A stretch of DNA of 36,670 bases from positions 4,565 through 41,234 of the forward strand of contig WELB01000080.1 of NCBI GenBank assembly GCA_009602725.1. Reading direction: 5' to 3'. The position numbers and the translations under genes are program-made. The stretch is from Spirogloea muscicola (lineage: Eukaryota; Streptophyta; Zygnematophyceae; Spirogloeales; Spirogloeaceae). A model generated the notes under the pieces. That model was not told where the DNA came from. It did not search any database and saw only the letters and a program-made list of their open reading frames with translations. This document shows, in pieces, positions 27,922-36,670 of the stretch (positions are counted from its first letter, which is position 1; the number at the start of each line of letters is the position of its first letter).

Positions 27922-28657
27922 TCCACTTCTGGGCGCCGACGTTCAAGTGGGGCATCTCGTTCGCCAACATCGCCGACTTTGCCAAGCCGCCGGAGAAGAT
28001 CTCGCTCCCCCAGCAGTGCGGTGGGCGCCCACGTCCCGTCCCGACGTCCCGCCGAGCGCCGCAAGCCCGGCTTAAACCCTGCGAGGCCAAAATCTCGCCA
28101 GCCTGGGCTGCGTCTCCTTGCCCTCGGCCAGCCAGGAGCAGCTGCAGCGCCATGGCCGGCTGCTGCCACTCGCCAAGTCCGGCTTGCCGCTGCGGCTTTC
28201 CCTGCCTAGCGCCTGAGCGTTGCTACGGTTTGGGTTGCATGTATTGGCGCTTGAGTAAGTGAGCGATGAGTTTGCTGGGTTCCTCCACCTGAGACTTCGC
28301 GTCGGCATTGTGTGCCTTGCTTCCAGCCGTGACGGCGACCGGCGTCATCTGGTCGCGGTACAGCATGGTCATCATCCCGGTCTGCTGAAAACGGCTCCCT
28401 TCACCACCGGACTGTGTCATGCAATTGGATGCCCTGCAGCACGCTCGCTTGCTGCCCATGCAGCTGGGTGCTTGCGCTCTCTCGTGTGCCTTGCGTCTAT
28501 GTAGAGTCGCATTGTCTGGTCAACTATGGCCGTACATGCCTGGCCTTCGGTAATGTTTGTGCCGATTTCTGATCAACAGAAGAATTGGAATCTCCTATCA
28601 GTGAACGTCTTCATGGCCGGGACAGGCTTGTACCAGCTTCAACGCAAGCTGATGTGA
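27922..28657 (+). CDS. MPC2: Mitochondrial pyruvate carrier subunit (MPC2-like), first exon missing
   Basis: Three exons are clear: 27922-28020, 28327-28379 and 28580-28657. They read HFWAPTFKWGISFANIADFA, KPPEKISLPQQ, CAVTATGVIWSRYSMVIIP and KNWNLLSVNVFMAGTGLYQL then QRKLM-stop. This matches plant MPC2 almost throughout (HFWAPTFKWGIS, IWSRYSMVI, NWNLFSVNV). MPC1/MPC2 heterodimers carry pyruvate across the inner mitochondrial membrane to pyruvate dehydrogenase. Residues include the usual membrane helices and short loops. The first visible exon begins at phase 1 after CCGCAG, so at least one upstream exon (equivalent to plant W-HPAGPKT) is needed. An in-frame TGA at 27894 rules out simple extension. 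The C-terminus is shorter than in plants. A GTGAGC at the stop leaves room for one more intron. Confidence 0.9.
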
Positions 28658-29960
28658 GCACATGCGACCTTGGCTGAGGCTGTGTATTGATGGCCCATTG
28701 CACATCTAGGAGCTTTGACCTTCATGAGCAATTACGGCCTCATCTGCCTGCATGGTCGTTGAAGCTGCACATGGCCATGGCAGCTGCCGTCGCTGTGATT
28801 CTTCAGAAGCATCACCTGATCAGCTGCATGTCCATCCTGAAGCAAATTGGTAGCCATGTTCCAGGTATGAGTATGGCGGTGGAAAAGACGCGACTCCGGC
28901 CACTCAATTGAATGTTTGACATCTCCCTTGCACAAGGGATGATGTTGCTGAGTTGCAGCATGACACGACACTGCCAATGTGTCTCTGGGCCATTCAGCTG
29001 CTATGGAAGCTGCTACTAGCCCATGTGATACATCCTAAGATATGACAAAGTATCTGACCACCATTTATCAGGTCTAAGCGGTCATGGTGACAAGCGAGTT
29101 CTATTGGGTCCTGCAAATCTGCTATTTCACCTAATGCGTGTCACAGCAACAACCTTGAAGTGATGTTATTGGTCTGTTACTTGGAAAGCATATCTCCATG
29201 GATGAGCATTGCTTATGTGATAGAATTAGCAACTATACCAGCATGTGCTACGACAGCTTCAAGAACTGAGAATACAAGAGATTGGACTGAACCATGCAGT
29301 TGCTTTTAGCCAGCAGCTATCCTCAGGCCAAAATGTGACCCAGAGATACATCGCCATTAAGGCAAGTGGTCTGTTATTGCATGATGTGGATTCAAGAAGG
29401 GAGGACCTTTGGACCTCCATCTGACTCGACAAGCCAGAAGTACGTCCAGTGTTATGCCAACATCGTCGTGACTCTGATGGGAGCAGTGGGAAAGGTGACC
29501 CTTGCCCAAGCTAAGCGTTGGTTGCCTCTACTTGTCAAGCACATCGGCTTCATAGGGCCAGTGAGCCGAGCGCAAGACTGTCACACTTGTACGTTCTGTA
29601 AAAGTGCCTAACTGTTGCATAAGCTTCGCTTAGCTACCTGACTGTCTGTCAGGACTATGTGGCGTGTTGCGAAGGACAGGGAGGGGGGAAAGGCGCGTGC
29701 ATAGTGCCAGGAGGCGTCTGGCGGGGGGACTGACAAAGTGGTTGAAGGGAAGCCAACAAAGTTTGTGATTCTCATTTCAACAGATCCCTGTCAACTTGAC
29801 GATGTGCAGGGCTGACCATGCAAGCTGCAGCTCGAAACTTGCATCTAGGGCGGGACGTTCTTGGTGCAGACCCATGTGTGATGGCCAGATAGGCAAGAAG
29901 CTTGTAACTTGCGATGCCCTGGCTCTCATTTCGAGAAGCTTGAGGAAGGCCACTCCAGGA
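28658..29960. other. Convergent intergenic region
   Basis: The 3' flanks of the carrier gene (plus) and the transcription factor (minus) meet here. ORFs of up to about 80 codons show no domain or family likeness, and I see no RNA gene or dispersed repeat copy. Confidence 0.5.
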
Positions 29961-31466
29961 TTAGCGTCGAATGTACATCTTGCGCACAGAGCTGAGGAAG
30001 AACTCCCAAGACTCATCTCCCAAGAGAATCATGTCCCCATCCTTGTCCTGCAGTCGCACAAAATAAATCAGGCAGTTTGCTTTGAGACATGCTTCTACAT
30101 CCAAAATTGATTAAAGTATGCCCCCACATTGGCTGCTGTGGTCAGACAGTAAAAGGAGAACATTATGTATATGTGCTCAACTATTGCAGTGTAGATATAA
30201 CAGCCCACAAGCTAAGAATAGCCGAAGACATTCTTGGTCTCTCCATCTGTGCAAGTACCTGGTATACCACGGACGTGCCTTCGGTGACAGAGAGGAGCGC
30301 TTCGCGGAGCTCATTGGTAGAGTGGAAGCGTGAGAGGTCCACGGACACACCAAAGGGGGACCCCTCCACGAAGCACTTGACCCTGTGGCCCTGCTGAGTC
30401 CCGTCACCACCATCTGACCGAGGTCCCTCGTCGCTGGTGTGCGACTGGCTGCCGCCGCCGCCGCCGCCCGGCGGGGCAGCCAGACTGGCGAGCCCAGCCG
30501 GGGGGCCTCCTTGCTGTGAAAACATGCCGCCTGGCGCTGCATCAACGTCAGCGACACCTTGTGCCTGCTGCTGCGGCTGCTGCAGGTGGGCAGGCTGCGG
30601 CGGCTGTGACTGCTGCTGCAAGGAGTGCAGCTGCTGCTGCTGCTGCTGCTGCTGCGTCGTGGACACCAGTTGAGGCTGCGGTTGCTGCTGCTGCTGCTTG
30701 TCCATCTGCGGGAGCAAGAAGGCGCCTGTGTCCGATGCTGGGCCTGGGTGGCCAAATTTCTTGCCGGGCGACGGCAGTCCCAGGAGCGTGTCCTCCGTGA
30801 GGCCGAGCTGCTGGGCTGCCCGTCTGCATGGACCAAGTGTACAGCCCCAGTCAATGACCAGCGGCCGATTGGTCGCTTACCAAGAATTACATGAAGAGTC
30901 TGTAGCAACAAACCCACGTACTTCCGTGCTGAGTTGGGCTATCCAAGCTGATGTAATGGCAGCAGGCAAGCACCACTGTGCAGGCATCTGTGGTGGCATG
31001 CTGCCTCACTCTTCTCTTTGCTACTCAGATGAGAAAATTGGCAGCGACAGGCAGTGTGCAGAAAGGCAGAAGAGGTGACTAGATGTCCATGTCACACAGG
31101 CAGCGTGCCCCTGGCGACTCTTCACCTATAGCTCTCGCTGTCAAAGGCTTCGGCGGCTGGCCGCTTGCGGCTGGGATCTGCTGATACGGGGCCTCTGAGT
31201 GGAACCTGCATGCCTTGCTGACCCTGCACAACGGCACGAAGATGGTCATCAGCTTGTGGTTGCTCAAGAACAGGGTGCACCACCAAGCTGGCGGAAGCAT
31301 ATGCACATCACATGCTACTGGAAAGCAACTATTATGTATCCAACAGCAGATGGACATCAGACAGAAGGCCACACCGGTAACGAGTCCAGGATGGACCGAT
31401 TAAAAGCTGCTTGCACTCCGCTCCCGCCAACGGCGGCTCCAAGGGATGACTGCTGCTGGAGTAGCA

Positions 31467-31501
<35 letters not shown>

Positions 31502-31632
31502 ATGAATGACGCCAGAGACGACACAAACTGGTCTCGAGTCTGTGCACCTTCGCTGCCTCCACCGCTCAGCGCCTGTTTCATATGGTCGTATGGCTGCTGC
31601 ATTGCCTGCTGCGCCGCCTGCTGGTGCTGTTG

Positions 31633-31669
<37 letters not shown>

Positions 31670-34600
31670 AGCAGCTGCTGTTGCTGGAGGAGCATGCCAA
31701 CCTGCGACGACCCAAGGAGCTGCATGACCTGCGATACAGTGGCTGGATTGGATGCCAGCTGCGCCAGCAGCGCCGCTGGGACCGGCGCCCCCTGCTCACC
31801 CCGTTCCAGCTCCACGCCAAAGAGCTTCGTGTTGCTGAAGAAGAGGGCGAGATGCAAAGGGATGCGAGCACGACTTGTTAGGCTGGACATGCTGCATCTG
31901 GCTTGGGAGTGAGCACCACTGCAGCTTATGTCTGAGCGAGGTGAATATCTCGGTCGAAGTCTGAATTGACACTTCATTGCGTGCAAGTGTAAGCAGCAGA
32001 GCTATGGTAGAGGAAGATCTGCATGCCTGGCTGTATCATCAAGCTGCTTTCCGGGTGTCCCTGCTTGAGAAGCAGGGGACATGAGGCCATTGGCCAGGCG
32101 CATGGCATCCTCGTGGCTCATCCCAGCAAGGCTCCCAAGTGCCGAGTTGCCTCCGACGCGGTTAGCAATGCCATGAACCCACGACGAGGGATCCTGCGCA
32201 CAAAGTGACTACTGAAGCTTTCAATGTCTGGAGCTTCAGCAGGTATAGGTATTTGTAACCCTGGTGATGAAGAATACATATCCATCAAGTTGCTCAAGCA
32301 CAAGCTCCTTAGATGTGGAGACAATGATGGCAAGCAATTAACTCAAGAGGTCCGCAAACAAAGTAGCAGCAGAAGTAGAACCCGTCGGAGCCCACCTGCG
32401 CCTGCTGATCGGATGACGGCGTGGGTGGTGTTATGAGCGCTAAGGGCCGCTGCAGCGATGTGGACGTGGTCTGGAACGAGCTCTGCCGTTGCCAGCTGCG
32501 AGCACCGGCCGTGCCGCCGCCGGATGATCCATCCCCAGTTCCTGAGGGTGAGGGCTGGAAGCCTGCAGCTGGCCTCCTCTTGAAGCCTGGACGCAACGAA
32601 CGTTCATTACAGTCATCCATCATCATTGACTTATTCATTACATCATTAATTACAGTGACTTGGAAAGAGCTACATTAGGGTCAATATGAGCAAGCTAAGA
32701 TAATAGTGGCAGGTGGAAGTTGCTCACCTATGTACAGCTCTTGATTCTCGCCCTTCTCAAAGAGGACGATGTCTCCCGGCACCAGCAGCTTCTCTTTCAC
32801 AAAGCGACTCCAGCCCTTTGTCAAAACGTAGCTCTGGCTGCTATTCCAGTACGAATAGCGGAAGCGCCAGTGCTTCCCAATCTCGTCTTCAAATGAGAGC
32901 GTCTGAAATAGCAGAGTGACGACAATTGCATGAGTTGTTATGAATAGAAGGACACAGTGCAACTACATTGAGCACTCAACGTTGTTTACATCATCTGGCA
33001 ACTTCAGGCAACTCAATGATGCTTCATCGACAGTACCGCATGCACTTTGCCATCACTCCCTGTTTGGTGCACAGCCTACACCCACTGAAGTGAATACTAA
33101 CGGAGAGTCTAAGAGCATGAGTGCTGGGGCGTTCTAAGAAGTCGAACACATGCAACCAAATGAACACTTGCCACTTATCTGACAACAACTTCCTTGACAT
33201 GATTACAGATCAGGCGACTCAAGACTGCTCTATCAAGTGAAGCAGCATACATCGACGCAAAAACCTTCCACCCGATGTACAGAGTACGACCACTGTATAA
33301 TATAAGAACATGAACAGGCCAGCAACTCTACGTGAACATACTGCAAGACCAGGATGAGCAAAAGAAGGAGGAATGCGGCTGCTGTATAGTAAAGTATCGG
33401 CTAAAGGATGAGCAAGGAGAGCTAAGCCACTTGCCTGTGCAGGAGTTGTGCTGGTGAGGTCAAGAGGAAAGCATCTCTCTGCGTGCTGTTTGGGGATGAC
33501 CAGCCGGTTCAACTTCCCAACGTCACTTGGAGTGACCTGCTTCTCAAAGAGAGGCTCCCGAAAGCCTGACCGGGAAGGATCACTCCCACCTGCTCCACTC
33601 GCAGGAGCTCGCGAGCGCGCCGCATCATCTGATGGCGCAAAGCCTGACATGAGCTTGCTCTGCTCGAGCTCCTCGTCATACGTGTGTCTCCGAAGCATGT
33701 CCACGATCTGCTCCAAAGGGCCAAGCAAGCAGGTCATGCCAAGGGGACAGGCGACTTGATGCATTGTCCTCAATAGCTCGATCGGAGGTTGACACTGCCA
33801 AATGCAGTCGTATTACCCTACACAAGCATATCTGACAAATGGACATCCTTCACTGTGAATGCGGGCTTGTTAGTTAGTTGGTCAGCCTCGTGTCAGACCT
33901 GCTCCTTCGTGTGCGACCGGATGAAAGCTCCCTCAGGGTCGGACTCGCGGACGGGCCGGAAGTTGGTCATCGCATCGCGGCCCCGGAACTTGATGGCAGC
34001 GCGGTCATAGGCCTTGGCGGCCGCCTCCTCGCTGTTGAACGTGCCGAGCCACACGCGCATGTGCTTCTCGTAGATCTGCGCCCCCCACCTGCCATTGGGC
34101 TGGGGCACCACCCCGCGGTACTGCGAGGAGCACAGCCGGTTGGGCTCGCTGGCATTCAGCGAGCCCCCGTGGAGGTCAGTGCCTGCACCGCCTTCCTCGT
34201 CGGCGGCATCCCTGCCCTCCTCGCTGCCCTCTGTGCCGCCGTCCACCTTCCTAGCTTTGCCAGACTTCTGCTTCTTGCCCCAGGCCTTCTTCCCTGCAGG
34301 GCTTCCGTCGCCGTTGACGTCCTCCTTCTTCACGGCCTGGACCTTGGCTGGCTCGCTGCCTGCAATGCCCGCACCATTGCCAGCCGCCCCAGCAGTGCCC
34401 CCTTGCCCGTTGAGGAGAGCGCCGGTCACAGCAGCTTCCAGCGCCGCCGCCATCAGAGTGGGTCCTCCTTGGACCCCCTCCGGAGCCAGAACGTGCGCAC
34501 TTCCCTCGCCCATGGACTGCATTGCTGCTCCTTGCTCACCAAGGCCAGCTCCCTCCTCTGGATGACCTTCTGCTGCGGCTTCAATGGCACCACTCTCATG

Positions 34601-35101
34601 AGCAGCCTTGTCAGTGCCATCTGCATCATTCCTCTCTGCCGGTTCTGCGCTAACGCCAAGGGCATCTGCAGCTGTTGCAAAGGATGGCGATGGTTCGGGC
34701 TTGTCCGAGGTGCTCCGGGGCTCAACGACTCTGGGGCTGAGCCTCCCGACTCGCCGAAACGCGCCACCGCCCTCCGCACCCTGGCTCAAGGAGGCCAAGA
34801 CGCCCGCCCCGACCTCCATCTCTGGGAGGCCCATAGACCGATCTTCCAAGGAGGTGGCTCCCATGGCTACTGCTGCCGCCGACCAGCTCTGCAGCTCTGC
34901 CGCTGCCAGCGACGCTGGCGAGAGAGGGCCAGCCTTCTCGCCTTCGCTGGGGGCCTCTGCAGGCTGCCTCTCCTGCAGCTTGTCGACGCCTTCTCCGTCA
35001 GAGCCCGATTCACAGTCCCAAGGGCTAAGTCTGACAATGACGGGGGGAGCTCCGGTGCCCGGCCCGTTGCACTGCACAACCAGGCTTTGCAAGGCTGACA
35101 C
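29961..35101 (-). CDS. AP2-B3-PB1 transcription factor (RAV-like DNA-binding half, ARF-like C-terminus)
   Basis: Exons on the minus strand: 35101-33899, 33707-33435, 32902-32728, 32586-32396, 32193-32027, 31834-31375, 31223-31126, 30823-30259, 30047-29961. From the ATG at 35101 this gives 1072 residues. An AP2 domain (about 327-382: [37 protein letters not shown]) is followed by the RAV linker [18 protein letters not shown] and a B3 domain (about 452-551: [40 protein letters not shown]). Then come KLFGV (673-677, the repression motif of plant RAVs), glutamine-rich tracts, and a PB1 domain (about 1002-1069: [20 protein letters not shown], then [17 protein letters not shown]). The PB1 has both the basic lysine face and the acidic D-x-D-x-D/GD face, so head-to-tail oligomers are possible. 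Phases agree at all eight junctions, and two introns (33434 and 32026) have GC donors. It is a nuclear regulator with targets unknown. The start is uncertain (see 35260-35837). Confidence 0.85.
30615..31700 (-). repeat. CAG-repeat tracts coding for polyglutamine
   Basis: Runs of CTG on the plus strand at about 30629-30655, 30683-30700, 31465-31497 and 31638-31668 read as CAG on the coding strand. They give Q stretches of about 5 to 14 residues in two exons of the transcription factor. Such tracts vary in length between strains. In class A auxin response factors a Q-rich middle region activates transcription. Confidence 0.85.
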
Positions 35102-35259
35102 TGGGAAGCGCTCGCCATCCTTCGGCTCCTGCGCTCACCGCCAAGCCATCCCGATCAACAACAAGATCTGGCCACAGAGCATGCTGGATACTTGTCTAGT
35201 GAGGCTAAGTGATCCATCACAAAGCTGCTCCCGGGCCAAGGCTCAGGCATGCACAGCAC

Positions 35260-35837
35260 CTGCTGTATCACTGTGCCGCGGACCCTGTCTGAAGTGGCCG
35301 TGTGCGGCGCGAGCTTCACTTTCACGCGCTTTCCAACTGGCCAGGCAGCCGGTAGATTCTTTGGGTTGCTCCCAAGAAGCAGCTCCAGGTCCTCAGTCAG
35401 CTCTGCTGCAAGCTGGCTGCGGAGCGACGGCACACCGCTCCAGATCTGGCCTTTGTTGCCGCCCTCAGGTAGCCTAGGGCGCGCATCTGCCTCCGGGCCA
35501 CCGTCTTCGTTGACCCCGAGATGGCCGCCGGCTGCAGTGCTCTCATTGAAAGGCTCTTCGCCCATGAGCTGGCTGCTCTTTCGACCCGTGCTCGGCTTCA
35601 GCTGCTGCTGCTCAACGTGGCCATCCAGGGGACTCAAGGCTGCAGCCTGGCTTGTGACTGCAGCGTGTGGCGCCTTGATGCTCAAGAGCAATTCGGGCGG
35701 CAGACAGCTGGCTTCCTGCTCTTTGTGGGTGCTTGTCGACCTCTTAGCCTCGGGGTCGACGAGCTTCAGAGCGGGAAGGAGCGCAGGTGAGAAGCTGTCC
35801 CGCATGGGCATCCCGACACCCGAGCAGACCAAGTCGC
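35260..35837 (-). CDS. Probable upstream exon of the AP2-B3-PB1 gene
   Basis: On the minus strand a clear acceptor (CTTTCCGCAG) opens a 578-base exon that reads without a stop (DLVCSGVGMPMRDSFSPALL ... WPVGKRVKVKLAPHTATSD) up to a donor CAG/GTGCTG at 35259. Spliced to an acceptor at 35072 (GTTGTGCAG), the frame continues into the AP2 exon as [27 protein letters not shown], replacing the first ten residues counted from 35101. The joined segment GKRVKVKL...RGTVIQQ...VIVRLSPWD resembles a small beta-barrel of agenet or tudor kind (weak inference). It could instead be the end of a separate gene. The first exon with the true ATG was not found. Confidence 0.5.
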
Positions 35838-36521
35838 CTGCGGAAAGGCAAGAGATACATTGCTGGCACTGATAGCAGCGCAAGTGCAAAACATCTGACG
35901 ACCTTCGTGGCAAGGACTGTGGCCAAGTCGAAAACCGGACTTCAAGGCACCACCACCTCTTAATCAGCACCAAAGCCTTGGCACAATTGCTGGGGCTTAT
36001 CCTGCGAAGCTCTTCCAACACCACCTCACTCAAAACTCTAACACCACCTCAGTCAAAGGGAAAGGCTTCTCACATCCTCCACGAAGTTTGCACTGGGCCA
36101 CAGCCTTGCGTCTAGCTGCCAGATGTCTGGCAGCTCCACCACCAGTCCCAGTCCCTCATCACTTTCACAAATAGCTGGACACAACACATCAGCACAACAT
36201 TGGAGCTCAGCCTCTGCCACTCTCCTCCGCTGCCCCTTTGAGCCACAAATGTGCGCTGCTCAGCGGGCGTCGCCTCGAGTATCACTACACGGAGGCTGGT
36301 AGCCGAGTGCAGACTTCAGCAGACAAGCCTCCATGCATCTTGCCAACAACCTCAATGCCCACTCCCTCATTGCACTGAGTTTCGTGACACGAGGGTCTGC
36401 TGCAGGTGGAGCGGACTATCAAGCAGCCGCTGCTGCTGACGAGCTTTCTCAAGGTTAGCTCACCTGTTCCTCATGCCCTGACAGCACAGCTCTGAGAAGC
36501 ACGAGCAGCGCTCGGCTGCCA
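35838..36521. other. 5' flank of the transcription factor with unresolved coding-like patches
   Basis: On the minus strand 36165-36074 reads GLGLVVELPDIWQLDARLWP then SANFVED up to a donor GAT/GTGAGA. It could be an earlier exon of the transcription factor. On the plus strand 36406-36453 is bounded by CTGCAG and GTTAGC and is open in more than one frame, so a divergent gene may begin here. Neither is supported by homology I recognise. Confidence 0.3.

Positions 36522-36670
<149 letters not shown>

Noticed and set aside
30437-30894. Plus-strand ORFs rich in Cys, Ala and Leu
   Set aside because: They are the complement of the CAG repeats and PB1 exon of the minus-strand transcription factor.
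33878-35477. Plus-strand ORFs of 289 and 406 codons
   Set aside because: They are antisense to the AP2 exon and its upstream exon, kept open by GC-rich codon bias. No domain is visible.

Overview
The window looks like nuclear DNA from a green alga, most likely a chlorophyte such as a trebouxiophyte (inference). The genes are intron-dense, with GC-rich exons and AT-richer introns. Two products are of green-lineage type: a plant-style Mfd helicase without the UvrB module, and a RAV-like AP2-B3 transcription factor. I recognised and spliced six genes by hand: an Hsp110 chaperone, MCM3, ribosomal protein uS11 (RPS14), an Mfd helicase, a mitochondrial pyruvate carrier subunit, and an AP2-B3-PB1 transcription factor. 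Splice sites were chosen so that reading phase and family similarity both hold across each junction.

Layout. 1-3500: intergenic DNA with a hairpin-forming dispersed repeat (core GGGCTGG..CCAGCCC followed by AAAGAATGGACA) and a decayed duplicate of the 5' end of the Hsp110 gene. 3822-8628 (+): Hsp110, nine exons. 8629-10244: intergenic, ending in an MCM3 promoter with several E2F-like sites. 10245-15189 (+): MCM3, fifteen exons. 15190-19692: a second repeat-rich intergenic block related to the first. 19693-20870 (-): RPS14, running into a 717-base run of N. 21588-27419 (+): Mfd, divergent from RPS14, its start lost in the gap. 27922-28657 (+): MPC2-like carrier, first exon not found. 29961-35101 (-): transcription factor, probably with a further upstream exon at 35260-35837. 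36522-36670: 29 G then 120 T, which looks like an artificial contig end.

The genes are mostly housekeeping (protein folding, replication licensing, translation, plastid transcription-coupled repair, mitochondrial pyruvate import) and do not form one pathway. The standout is the transcription factor. It joins an AP2 domain and a B3 domain (RAV-like) to a KLFGV motif, glutamine-rich stretches and a C-terminal PB1 domain of Aux/IAA-ARF type. The layout is that of an auxin response factor, but with an AP2-B3 DNA-binding half. Other notable points are a high share of GC-AG introns (four of roughly fifty), a tandem duplication inside an Hsp110 intron that copies the splice donor, and the E2F-like cluster before MCM3.
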